DNA from: VBAS01 sp965652775
Lineage (GTDB): Bacteria; Bacteroidota; Bacteroidia; Chitinophagales; Chitinophagaceae
DNA: 32,092 bases
NCBI GenBank assembly: GCA_965652775.1
Contig: CBFGXP010000015.1
Span: 1 to 32,092, forward strand
Reading direction: 5' to 3'
Shown: positions 14,254 through 22,259 of the stretch, piece by piece
Layout: each line of letters opens with the position of its first letter
Position numbering within the stretch: position 1 is the stretch's first letter
Position numbers and translations under genes: made by a program
The notes under the pieces: generated by a model
Told to the model about the DNA's origin: nothing
Databases searched by the model: none
The model's input: only the letters and a program-made list of their open reading frames with translations

Positions 14254-14808
14254 TTATTTATTCAGTTGTTGGTTGCAAAATTCATTGAATTCTTTTTCGC
14301 TGATGTCTTCTTCGGAATTAAGTATTATATGCTGAAAAAGCCTGTTGTTTTTAAAATCAATTGTAAGCAAGCCATCTTTTAGTATTACATTATTCACTTC
14401 ATTCCAGCTTACTTCTTTTTGAAACATATAAGGAACAACTATTGTCTTATTTGTTACATGTACGACCAGTTTTTTGTGAGCAATAAAGTCTAGAAGAATA
14501 AATAGCAGTAACATCACGCTAAGCCACCAAAATCCTTCTTTCATCCATACTAATGCACAGATCGCAAAAATTGATCGGTGCCAGAAATCCGGTAGTGGTT
14601 TTTTTGACAGCCATTCCATAACAGTAAAGAAAGTGTACACAGCAGTGATGAGTAGTGCAAAAAGAAGAATAAAATTCCTTGCAATTCTTATTTCGCTATT
14701 AATGAGGAGAAAAATAAACCCAAGCAGGTTAAATAATACCAGCAGCTGGCTGATGAGCCTGTAGTTTTTTGTTTTATCATTTTTAAGGATGAAAGAGTAT
14801 TTCCTCAT
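14254..14808 (-). CDS. Membrane protein with C-terminal PH-like domain, unknown function
   Basis: 184 residues. Basic N-terminus, then hydrophobic segments at about 18-37 (ISQLLVLFNLLGFIFLLI), 43-63 (ARNFILLFALLITAVYTFFTV) and 79-108 (SIFAICALVWMKEGFWWLSVMLLLF), consistent with three to four membrane helices. The C-terminal half (KLVVHVTNKTIVVPYMFQKEVSWNEV, KDGLLTIDFKNNRLFQHI) reads like the beta-rich PH-like domain of bPH/YcxB-type proteins: a WNEVNNV turn and alternating hydrophobics. I do not recognise the exact family. It precedes the radical SAM gene by 34 bases, but the -7-like box between them suggests separate transcription. Confidence 0.75.
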   Translation of the reverse strand: MRKYSFILKNDKTKNYRLISQLLVLFNLLGFIFLLINSEIRIARNFILLFALLITAVYTFFTVMEWLSKKPLPDFWHRSIFAICALVWMKEGFWWLSVMLLLFILLDFIAHKKLVVHVTNKTIVVPYMFQKEVSWNEVNNVILKDGLLTIDFKNNRLFQHIILNSEEDISEKEFNEFCNQQLNK

Positions 14809-14837
14809 TGCTGAATAAAATTACTGCGGTAAATAGT

Positions 14838-14857
14838 GCCCTTCGACTAGCTCAGGG
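14838..14857. repeat. Phrase-like word cccttcgactagctcaggg
   Basis: A partly palindromic word (CCCT at one end, AGGG at the other) in the gap between the PH-like membrane protein and the ureohydrolase. It matches a phrase commonly seen between bacterial genes (cccttcgacaagctcaggg). Confidence 0.55.
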
Positions 14858-14910
14858 TAAACTTGCAAGAGAAACCAGATAGGATTTATAGAGCCGGGCG
14901 AATAAAAATA

Positions 14911-15954
14911 TCAACTGTTACTTGCCAACAACAAATTACAAAGTTTAAAAAGTATTCTTGCACTCACATTGGCATCCCAATCATTTTCCCCAACACCTGT
15001 TTCATTCAGGTCAAACCCAATTATTTTTTTCCCACTTTTTACAAGTTTGTTGAAAATGTAAAACACCTGCTCTGTTTCCATTCCACCCTGCACCGGCGTC
15101 CCTGAATTGGGACAAAGCTTGGGATCAAGCCCATCTACATCGAAACTTATATAAACTTTTTCGGGCAGTTTTTCTATGATCTCCTCAGCAACCTGTTTCC
15201 ATGTTTGTCCTTCGTACACCCTTTCTTTTAACTCACGATCAAAATAGGTAATTACTTTATAGTTACTGTTAAAAATATATTCCCACTCCGCTTCGCTAAA
15301 ATCACGAACACCAACCTGTATCAATCTTTCAATTTCAGGAATTTCATTTAGCGCATTGTACATTATGCTTGCATGTGAATACACAAAACCCATGTATGCT
15401 TTGCGAAGATCGCAATGCGCATCTATTTGCAAAATTCCAAAGCTTCCGTGTTTTTCCGCAATGGCCTTCATAAACCCGAGCGGCACACTATGATCACCGC
15501 CAAGCAAGCCCACCAATTTATTCCTGTCGAGCAAGGATTTTGCCTGGTCATAAACCCATTTATTCAAAAAAACACTTCCTTCGTTTACATCCCGCAGGGT
15601 CTTGGTCATGAATTGATGCGTTTCCACTGCATCTCCTTTTGAAATATAATCTATATAGAGCTCGGCTTCTTTACGCAAATAATCACTTTTCAACAAAACT
15701 TTGCGGTCAATGCTCTTCATAAAAAATCCCTGCTTCCAACCTTCAGGCACATCGGGATCATAAAGGTCGACCTGCAGACTCGCGGAAAAAACATGTTCAG
15801 GAGCACGGGCGGTACCGGCGCCATAGCTTACAGTTACTTCCCAGGGCACTGGTAATATAACCAGCTTTGCTTCCTCTTCAGTAAAGGGCAATCCAAAAAT
15901 ATTATTGTGCGGATTGCTTACACTATTAGGATCAAATTTTGAGAGATCAGTCAT
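14911..15954 (-). CDS. Ureohydrolase, agmatinase family
   Basis: Binuclear Mn enzyme of the arginase/agmatinase/formimidoylglutamase superfamily, 347 residues, cytosolic. Metal ligands are visible: GGDHS (H155), DAHCD (D178, H180, D182) and SFDVDGLDP (D272, D274). The N-terminal EGWKQGFFMKSID insertion is characteristic of the Bacteroidota agmatinase-like branch, which probably cleaves agmatine to putrescine and urea. The histidine loop reads SHASIMYN, where arginases and agmatinases usually have a HG pair, so substrate specificity is not settled. No arginine decarboxylase adjoins. A weak TACCTTG element upstream lacks one T of the promoter box; no clear promoter seen. Confidence 0.88.
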   Translation of the reverse strand: MTDLSKFDPNSVSNPHNNIFGLPFTEEEAKLVILPVPWEVTVSYGAGTARAPEHVFSASLQVDLYDPDVPEGWKQGFFMKSIDRKVLLKSDYLRKEAELYIDYISKGDAVETHQFMTKTLRDVNEGSVFLNKWVYDQAKSLLDRNKLVGLLGGDHSVPLGFMKAIAEKHGSFGILQIDAHCDLRKAYMGFVYSHASIMYNALNEIPEIERLIQVGVRDFSEAEWEYIFNSNYKVITYFDRELKERVYEGQTWKQVAEEIIEKLPEKVYISFDVDGLDPKLCPNSGTPVQGGMETEQVFYIFNKLVKSGKKIIGFDLNETGVGENDWDANVSARILFKLCNLLLASNS

Positions 15955-16053
15955 AACAGGGTTTCAAAAGGCGTGCAAGGTAAGGAGAAGTTAGAAATAA
16001 GAGATTCAACGTCTAAAGTTTTGATATAGATATTTATGATACCGGCTTTTGAG

Positions 16054-16090
16054 CCCTGATTGAGCTTTAGTTGCGACGCTCCGTTCAGGG
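16054..16090. repeat. Nested hairpin in the gap before ccmE
   Basis: CCCTGA (16054-16059) pairs with TCAGGG (16085-16090); inside them GAGC (16062-16065) pairs with GCTC (16078-16081), around a TTTAGTTGCGAC loop. It lies between the divergent ureohydrolase and ccmE genes, about 100 bases from the former. It has no T-tract, so it looks like a dispersed structured repeat rather than a terminator. Confidence 0.55.
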
Positions 16091-16130
16091 TGCTGATCGC
16101 TGTTCATCTTTCCTCAATGGGGATGGCTAA

Positions 16131-16177
16131 TTGTCAATAAACTCTAAATTCTCACCATTGACCATTCACAATTCGCC
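16131..16177. repeat. Phrase-like repeat (accattgaccattcac words)
   Basis: Words ccattgaccattcaca and ttctcaccattgacc repeat the ACCATT theme. The 14-mer tgaccattcacaat here (about 16156-16169) recurs at 6682-6695. With the hairpin at 16054-16090 it fills the roughly 300-base gap between the ureohydrolase and ccmE; I see no gene there. Confidence 0.55.
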
Positions 16178-16226
16178 ATATGATTTTTCTCAACCAAGTT
16201 CCTGTATGTTCAAAACCTTTTTGGTC

Positions 16227-16234
16227 TATCTTTG
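16227..16234 (+). promoter_or_regulatory. -7 box of ccmE-ccmF
   Basis: TATCTTTG, an exact TAnnTTTG match, ending 17 bases before ATG 16252. It lies inside the longer open frame that starts at 16180, which excludes that upstream start. No clear -33 TTG is visible. Confidence 0.6.
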
Positions 16235-16251
16235 CGGAGCAAATTCGAATC

Positions 16252-16677
16252 ATGAAAAAAACACATATTGTATTGCTTGTTTTGATCATTGGAGCCATTG
16301 CAGCTTTGATCAGTTTAATGCCAAAAGGCGGAGCTGAAATGCTCAGCAGTTATGAGACAATCGCAGGTGCAAGGGAAAAAACCGGGAAGTTCGTGCATGT
16401 GGTTGCAAAGCTTGATAAAACCCAGCCGGTGGATTATGATGCCATAAAAAATCCAAACTATTTAAGTTTTACCGCTGTGGATTCTACGGGGGGAAAGATG
16501 AAGGTTGTTTACAGCAATGCAAAACCGGATAATTTTGAGCATAGCGAAAAGCTGGTGATGAAGGGAAAAATGAATGGTGAAGTTTTTGAATGTAATGAGA
16601 TACTGATGAAATGTCCATCCAAATACACAGATGACCCGACCCGCATCGAGGAAAGCATGAACAAAAACACTAATTAA
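16252..16677 (+). CDS. ccmE: Cytochrome c maturation haem chaperone CcmE, CxxxY type
   Basis: Periplasmic haem carrier of System I cytochrome c maturation, 141 residues, anchored by an N-terminal signal-anchor helix (HIVLLVLIIGAIAALISLMP, residues 5-24). The soluble OB-fold follows (GKFVHVVAKLD, LSFTAVDSTGGKMKVVYSN). E. coli CcmE binds haem covalently through the His of HxxxY. Here that position is C121 in MKCPSKY (C121 to Y125), a CxxxY variant known from archaea and sulfate reducers. ATG 16252 is used because the frame's earlier start (16180) precedes the promoter box at 16227-16234. ccmF starts six bases after the stop, so the two are co-transcribed. ccmA, ccmB and ccmC are not here. Confidence 0.9.
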   Translation: MKKTHIVLLVLIIGAIAALISLMPKGGAEMLSSYETIAGAREKTGKFVHVVAKLDKTQPVDYDAIKNPNYLSFTAVDSTGGKMKVVYSNAKPDNFEHSEKLVMKGKMNGEVFECNEILMKCPSKYTDDPTRIEESMNKNTN

Positions 16678-16682
16678 TTTCA

Positions 16683-19232
16683 ATGGACTATATAGGTGAA
16701 CACCTGCTGCCGGGTAAAGTCGGTCATTTATTTATTATCCTTTCATTTGTTGCTTCAATCATTGCTACCGTTTCTTATTTTATATCTGCCAGGTCGGCAA
16801 GTCCTGCAGATGCTGAAAGCTGGAAAAAACTTGGAAGGATTGCTTTTTTTGTTGACGTCATCTCAATAGTCGGCATATTTGTTCTACTGTATTCACTTAT
16901 TGCTAATCATCGGTACGAATATCAATACGTTTACAAAAACTCCGGCAACGATCTTGAGCCGAAATACATATTAAGTTCATTGTGGAGTGCATCCGAAGGG
17001 AGTTTTATACTCTGGACCTTATGGCACGCCATTCTGGGGGTTGTATTAATATTTACTTCAAAAAAATGGGAAGCACCTGTTATGGCGGTTCTTTCATTCG
17101 CACAGGTTTGTCTTGCTACTATGATGCTTGGCATTTTCTTTTTCGGCACAAAAGTCGGAGCCAATCCTTTTGCACTGTTTCGTGAACAAATGCCTGACCT
17201 GCCCGTTTTCCAGTTTGCTGATTATGCAACACGAATCAAAGACGGCAATGGATTGAATATGCTGTTGCAGAATTATTGGATGGTAATTCATCCGCCGGTT
17301 TTATTTCTTGGGTTTGCAAGTACGGTTATTCCATTTGCCTTTGCGATCGGCGGATTGATAACAAAAAAGTATGGAGAGTGGGTAAAACCAGCCTTGCCAT
17401 GGGCATTATTTTCGGCCTGTGTACTTGGTGTCGGGATCATGATGGGAGGGGCGTGGGCTTATGAGTCATTGAGTTTTGGTGGTTACTGGGCATGGGACCC
17501 GGTGGAGAATGCTTCATTGGTGCCATGGCTTACACTGATCGCCGGCGTTCATACATTACTTATTTATAAAAGTACAGGTCGTTCATTACAAACTTCATTC
17601 TTTTTAATTGCACTCACATTTATCCTGATCCTTTATTCTACGTTTCTTACACGCAGTGGTATACTTGGAGAAACTTCTGTGCATTCATTTGCAGATCTTG
17701 GAATGAACGCGCAATTGTATTTATTCTTATATGTTTTTTTGTGGATGCCTGCCATTGCATCATTAAACGGGCTCAATAAAAAACTTTTAGGTCTTGGTGC
17801 TTCTGTTTTGCTTCTGCTTTTAACGGGTTTGGTTCATCCAATATTTGCAATCATTTCTCCAATAGCCGCATTGGTATTGTTTATCGTGAACATGAATAAA
17901 ATAATTCCTTCTGTAAAAAAGGAGGAGGCAGCATCCTCAAGGGAATTTTGGATGTTCATAGGTTCGCTGGTTATTTTGTTTTCCGCGATCCTTATTATTG
18001 CACAAACCTCACTGCCGGTTTATAATAAAATTTTTAATAAGACCGTCGCACCGCCACAGGACATAGAGTTTTCTTATAACCGCATCCAGATCTTTATTGC
18101 GATCATCATTGGATTATTAACCGCAGTTGGACAATATTTGAAATATAAGGAAACAAGCAAGCAGTATTTTTTCAAAAAGATCACAGTTCCTTTTGCGCTT
18201 AGTGCTATTGCGGCGGGATTGATTCTATATTTCGGGAATATCAATTACGATAAGTATGGCATCGGGTTTCTCGTTTTTATATGGACAGCCATCGCTTGCA
18301 GTGTGTTTGCCATCATTGCCAACTTATCTTATATCTGGATCGGGATAAAAGGGAATCTAAAACTTAGCGGCCCTTCTGTTGCACATTTTGGTTTTGGATT
18401 AATGTTACTGGGAATTCTTATATCTTCTTCAAAAAAAGAAATACTTTCTTATAACACCAGCGGTATAGCGATCAACTTCGGGGAACAGAGCAAAGAAAAG
18501 ACGGGGGAGAACATGACCCTTATTAAAGGTGCGAAAATGGATATGGGAAAATATTGGGTTACTTATTCTGGTGATTCTTCACATCCAAAGAAATCTCAAA
18601 AATATTTCAGCATTCACTTCACGGATAAAGAAAAACAAGAAGACTTTACGCTTAAACCAAATGCTTTTATTGACTATAAAGGCAATGAAGGGCTAAGCGC
18701 CAATCCCGATGCAAGACATTACTGGAACTATGATGTGTTTGCATATATAACCGCATTATCTGACCCGGAAAAAAATAAAGACACGGCTACTTTCAGGAAT
18801 AACGTTGTCCAACCCGGCGATACTATATTTTACTCAAATGGGTATATGACACTTGATTCTGTGTTAGTGAACCCGCTAAATCCAAGAGTTAATTTTTTAC
18901 CTGGTGATACCGCAATTGTAGCAAAGATTACAGTAAATGGTATGGACGGGAAACGTCTTGTTGCATGGCCTTATTTTTATTTGCGGGGAAATCAATTGGA
19001 TTTTGTTCCGGATACATTGTTTGCCCAGGGGTTAACAGTTCAATTGCAAAAAATAATTGATAAAAAATTTGAGATAGGAGTAAAGGAATCGAAAGCCATC
19101 CAGGAGTTTTTAACGTTGAAAGTCTATAAGTTTCCTTTTATAAATCTTCTATGGGCCGGTGTTATCATTATGGCGATCGGTATACTAATAAGCATGGTCA
19201 GGCGGATACAGATGAATAAAATTTCAGCCTGA
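16683..19232 (+). CDS. ccmF: Cytochrome c haem lyase subunit CcmF (CcsA-family)
   Basis: Large polytopic inner-membrane protein (849 residues, well above E. coli CcmF at about 650) that delivers haem from CcmE to apocytochrome c. Diagnostic is the tryptophan-rich WWD motif FGGYWAWDPVENASLVPWL (265-283), flanked by likely haem-ligand histidines (H203 in the VIHPPVLF segment, H290 in GVHTLLIY). Helix-loop segments include LWSASEGSFILWTLWHAILG. About 12-14 membrane helices precede a soluble C-terminal part (about 600-815) and a final helix FINLLWAGVIIMAIGIL. The extra C-terminal mass fits the longer Bacteroidota form. Six bases after ccmE; no other ccm gene follows. A cytochrome c/oxidase-type need for haem attachment is inferred. 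Confidence 0.92.
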   Translation: MDYIGEHLLPGKVGHLFIILSFVASIIATVSYFISARSASPADAESWKKLGRIAFFVDVISIVGIFVLLYSLIANHRYEYQYVYKNSGNDLEPKYILSSLWSASEGSFILWTLWHAILGVVLIFTSKKWEAPVMAVLSFAQVCLATMMLGIFFFGTKVGANPFALFREQMPDLPVFQFADYATRIKDGNGLNMLLQNYWMVIHPPVLFLGFASTVIPFAFAIGGLITKKYGEWVKPALPWALFSACVLGVGIMMGGAWAYESLSFGGYWAWDPVENASLVPWLTLIAGVHTLLIYKSTGRSLQTSFFLIALTFILILYSTFLTRSGILGETSVHSFADLGMNAQLYLFLYVFLWMPAIASLNGLNKKLLGLGASVLLLLLTGLVHPIFAIISPIAALVLFIVNMNKIIPSVKKEEAASSREFWMFIGSLVILFSAILIIAQTSLPVYNKIFNKTVAPPQDIEFSYNRIQIFIAIIIGLLTAVGQYLKYKETSKQYFFKKITVPFALSAIAAGLILYFGNINYDKYGIGFLVFIWTAIACSVFAIIANLSYIWIGIKGNLKLSGPSVAHFGFGLMLLGILISSSKKEILSYNTSGIAINFGEQSKEKTGENMTLIKGAKMDMGKYWVTYSGDSSHPKKSQKYFSIHFTDKEKQEDFTLKPNAFIDYKGNEGLSANPDARHYWNYDVFAYITALSDPEKNKDTATFRNNVVQPGDTIFYSNGYMTLDSVLVNPLNPRVNFLPGDTAIVAKITVNGMDGKRLVAWPYFYLRGNQLDFVPDTLFAQGLTVQLQKIIDKKFEIGVKESKAIQEFLTLKVYKFPFINLLWAGVIIMAIGILISMVRRIQMNKISA

Positions 19233-19303
19233 CGCTCAATCTTTTAACTTTACCATACGGCGTTCGGTATAAAATCATTGTCATAATATTGTATTTTAGT
19301 TTC

Positions 19304-20002
19304 ATGAAAATTCATTGTAAAACGGGTATCGTTTTAATTGTGGCACTAATTTTTGCCACCGGCAATGTTTTTTCACAAACTGATACATTAGTTGGCCCCA
19401 GGCCCTTGGCTCCGCCAATCGATACAAAAAAATGGGGGCCGAATGACACTATCATAACCAGCGCCATTTATTATCAAAATGAGTGGATGCCGTATAAAGA
19501 ACTGGAAATGGCATGGGTTTCTAACATGAGTGAAAAGAAACTCGCAAAGTACATTGAAGAATGGACAAGACTTCGCAATGCAGTATATGTTACTTACCCA
19601 TATGCCCGTACCGCCGGTGTTTTAATGAATGATATCAATACCCGCATCTCTCAAATGAAATCAAAAAAACAGAGAAAGGATTATATAAAATCAAGAGAAA
19701 AAGAATTGAAAGATCAATTTGCTGATCCGCTTTCCAATCTTTCTGTTTACCAGGGTAAGGTTTTAATGAAACTTATCAATCGGCAAACTGGCAATAACTG
19801 TTATGAAATTGTAAAAGAATACCGCGGGGGTGTAACCGCCCGTGTTTATCAAACTGTGGCCTTCTTTTTTGGCAGCAGTCTTAAACAGGAGTGGGATCCG
19901 AAAGAAAAAGTCGATCGCCAGATTGAAAACATCGTGCAGGAAATTGACGCGACCTGGTATAATAATCCTTATAAACCGGGAATAAGACCCCCAAACCCCT
20001 AA
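19304..20002 (+). CDS. DUF4294-family exported protein
   Basis: 232 residues starting at ATG 19304 with a signal peptide (MKIHCKTGIVLIVALIFATGNVFSQ, cleavage after about residue 25), so exported. The body matches the Bacteroidota DUF4294 family: an ITSAIYYQNEWMPYKELEMAW segment, a long charged helical stretch (RISQMKSKKQRKDYIKSREK) and NNCYEIVKEYRGGV. Its function is unknown. An earlier TTG at 19289 is in frame but would put five residues before the signal peptide, so ATG 19304 is used. It lies 71 bases after ccmF and could be co-transcribed; no promoter box was seen, and a link to cytochrome maturation is unproven. Confidence 0.8.
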   Translation: MKIHCKTGIVLIVALIFATGNVFSQTDTLVGPRPLAPPIDTKKWGPNDTIITSAIYYQNEWMPYKELEMAWVSNMSEKKLAKYIEEWTRLRNAVYVTYPYARTAGVLMNDINTRISQMKSKKQRKDYIKSREKELKDQFADPLSNLSVYQGKVLMKLINRQTGNNCYEIVKEYRGGVTARVYQTVAFFFGSSLKQEWDPKEKVDRQIENIVQEIDATWYNNPYKPGIRPPNP

Positions 20003-20081
20003 AGGGACTTAAATAATCTTCGTTTTAAAAAGCTTCTCCTTTTATTTATCTTTCAAAAAAATCTTGATTTAAATTTTTATA

Positions 20082-20870
20082 ATGACAGATACTTCAGTAA
20101 GGAATTTTCAAAACGCTCCTTTAGGGGCTGGAAGTAAACTTGACATACTTGCAATTGGCGTTCATCCGGATGATGTAGAACTCGGTTGCTCCGGCACTAT
20201 CATCAATGAAATTAAGAATGGAAAAAAAGTTGGAGTGCTTGACCTGACACAGGGAGAGCTTGGTTCCCGTGGCACTATTGAAACAAGATACGAGGAGGCC
20301 GCAAAAGCAGCAATGATTATGGGTGTGGCTGTAAGAGAAAACTTAAGAATGCGTGATGGCTTTTTTAAGAATGATGAAGAACATCAAAGAAGACTGATTA
20401 TCGCAATAAGAAAATATCAACCTGAAATCGTAATCACCAATTCATTGAATGATCGTCACCCGGATCATGGCCGTGCCGCAAAATTAACGACCGATAGTTG
20501 TTTTCTCTCCGGGCTAAGAAAGGTTGAAACAATAAATGAGGAAGGAACTGCACAGGAGCCATGGAGACCTAAATATATTTTTCATTATATTCAGGATCGG
20601 TATCACGAACCTGATTTTATCATTGATATTTCAGATGTGTTTGAACAGCGGATGGAGGCTGTAAAAGCTTATACAACCCAGTTTTATAATCCAGATAATG
20701 AAGACGATGGACCTCAGACTTACATTTCCACATCAGCATTTCTCGAGAGTATTGTTGCAAGAGCGAGAGTAATTGGAAAAAAAATTGGCGTGCAATATGG
20801 TGAAGGATTTACTACTGAAAAGAGCTTAGGGATAAAAAACTTCGATTCGTTGATTACTATTGAGACCTGA
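20082..20870 (+). CDS. bshB1: Bacillithiol biosynthesis deacetylase BshB1
   Basis: Removes the N-acetyl group from GlcNAc-malate on the way to bacillithiol; cytosolic zinc enzyme of the PIG-L/LmbE family, 262 residues. The metal motif HPDD (28-31, in AIGVHPDDVELGCSGT) and RHPDHGRAA (125-133) are present, with TQGELGSRGT and the BshB1-typical C-terminus ISTSAFLESIVARARVIGKKIGVQYGEGF. An 18-residue N-terminal extension precedes the usual start (KLDILAIG); no closer start codon exists in frame. A TATCTTTC element (one base from the promoter consensus) ends 27 bases before the ATG. bshA and bshC are not in the window; the thiol transferase YfiT-like gene at 3691 is the likely partner function. 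Confidence 0.92.
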   Translation: MTDTSVRNFQNAPLGAGSKLDILAIGVHPDDVELGCSGTIINEIKNGKKVGVLDLTQGELGSRGTIETRYEEAAKAAMIMGVAVRENLRMRDGFFKNDEEHQRRLIIAIRKYQPEIVITNSLNDRHPDHGRAAKLTTDSCFLSGLRKVETINEEGTAQEPWRPKYIFHYIQDRYHEPDFIIDISDVFEQRMEAVKAYTTQFYNPDNEDDGPQTYISTSAFLESIVARARVIGKKIGVQYGEGFTTEKSLGIKNFDSLITIET

Positions 20871-20966
20871 TAATTTAGGGCTTCTTAAAACGTCAAAAAG
20901 TTTTGGTAAAAGAATAATATCTGGATAACTAACGGGTTATGACACACTTTTATCAGAGATAAAGAG

Positions 20967-20974
20967 TACCTTTG
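20967..20974 (+). promoter_or_regulatory. -7 box of the fatty acid desaturase
   Basis: TACCTTTG, an exact TAnnTTTG match, ends 20 bases before ATG 20995. The expected -33 position has only TTTT, so the upstream element is weak. Confidence 0.6.
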
Positions 20975-20994
20975 CTTTCTATTAAATTCAGAAA

Positions 20995-22062
20995 ATGTCC
21001 AGTCCAAAATTTCCCAAGCTTCCAATATCATTTCATAGTGATTTGAAAAGAAAGATCGGAGAGTATTTTAGTCAAAAAGGAAAGTCCACAACCGGTAACT
21101 TCAAACTTTATAGTAAAGCTATTCTCTTAGTTGCAGGATTAATAATGCTATATGTCCACCTTGTTTTCTTTACGCCGCCGGCAATCTTCGCAATTTTTGA
21201 ATGCGTTATTTTAGGATGTGTTACTGCTGCGGTTGGCTTTAACGTAATGCATGATGGAGCCCATGGAAGCTTTAGCCGTTATAAATGGATCAACAACATG
21301 GCTTCTAATTTTGCAAATTTCCTGGGCGCAAGTCAGCATATGTGGAAGATGAAGCATAATATTATTCATCATACCTACACAAATATTCATGGTGTTGATG
21401 ATGATATTGAAGCCCGGCCTCTGCTTCGTCTTTGTGATGAGCAGCCACGTTATAAAATACACCGGTACCAGCATTTTTATTTCTGGGCCGCTTATTCCTT
21501 ATTATATATCTACTGGATTTTTGTGACAGATTATACAAAGTATTTCTCGGGTAAAATAGGTTCCATATCATTAAGAAAAATGACACCGAAAGAACATTTT
21601 TATTTTTGGTTCTACAAAATTGCACATGCTTTGATTTTTGTTGTTATTCCAATTTATATGGTTGGGTTTACATCCTGGATCCTTGGTTTTTTGAGTATGG
21701 GTCTCGTTGCCGGATTTGTGTTGAGCATCGTATTCCAGTTAGCCCATACCGTAGAACATACACATTTCCCTTTGCCTGATAGCGCTACCGGAAAAATGGA
21801 AGACGACTGGGCAATTCACCAGGTGAAGACTACAGCCAATTTTGCCACAACAAATAAGTTAGTGAGCTGGCTGGTGGGTGGTTTAAATTTCCAGATAGAA
21901 CACCACCTGTTTCCTAAGATTTCCCATGTTCATTATCCCGCAATTAGCCGGATTATCAAACAGGTTTGCGAGGAGTATGGCATTTCATATATTGAATATC
22001 CCAGGGTAAGATATGCCGTCGTTTCTCATATCAAATTCTTAAAGCAGATGGGCAGAGCTTAA
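20995..22062 (+). CDS. Membrane fatty acid desaturase (acyl-lipid/acyl-CoA type)
   Basis: Integral membrane di-iron desaturase of 355 residues. All three histidine boxes are visible: HDGAH (86-90), HNIIHH (121-126) and QIEHH (300-304), the QIEHH form being typical of front-end/linoleoyl-CoA-type desaturases. Hydrophobic segments lie at about 42-80, 150-175 and 200-235. No cytochrome b5 domain is fused, so electrons come from a separate donor. It probably adjusts membrane fluidity. It has its own promoter box; the acyl-CoA dehydrogenase downstream is 197 bases away under a separate promoter, so the two are independently transcribed. Confidence 0.92.
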   Translation: MSSPKFPKLPISFHSDLKRKIGEYFSQKGKSTTGNFKLYSKAILLVAGLIMLYVHLVFFTPPAIFAIFECVILGCVTAAVGFNVMHDGAHGSFSRYKWINNMASNFANFLGASQHMWKMKHNIIHHTYTNIHGVDDDIEARPLLRLCDEQPRYKIHRYQHFYFWAAYSLLYIYWIFVTDYTKYFSGKIGSISLRKMTPKEHFYFWFYKIAHALIFVVIPIYMVGFTSWILGFLSMGLVAGFVLSIVFQLAHTVEHTHFPLPDSATGKMEDDWAIHQVKTTANFATTNKLVSWLVGGLNFQIEHHLFPKISHVHYPAISRIIKQVCEEYGISYIEYPRVRYAVVSHIKFLKQMGRA

Positions 22063-22208
22063 TTTACGGATCGTACTTTTAGCTGCTATTTGTTTTTATT
22101 TTGGCTTTATGCAACTGCCGCTTGATAATTGCCAGATGTAGTTTATTTAGTCTTGAATGGATTAAATAAAATAGATCCCACCGGATACGCCGTCTATTCT
22201 ACTAACAG

Positions 22209-22240
22209 TTGTTCTTGCGGAGTTAGTTCCCTTATCTTTG
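22209..22240 (+). promoter_or_regulatory. Promoter of the acyl-CoA dehydrogenase
   Basis: TTG (22209-22211), 21 bases, TATCTTTG (22233-22240): both elements and spacing match the Bacteroidota consensus. The box ends 19 bases before ATG 22260. Confidence 0.7.
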
Positions 22241-22259
22241 CGACCAAATTTAAATTTAG

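Noticed and set aside
14809..14910. Possible tRNA or small RNA in the gap before the ureohydrolase
   Set aside because: No cloverleaf arms or conserved T-loop (GTTCRANNC) in the expected spacing were found; only a phrase-like repeat is visible.
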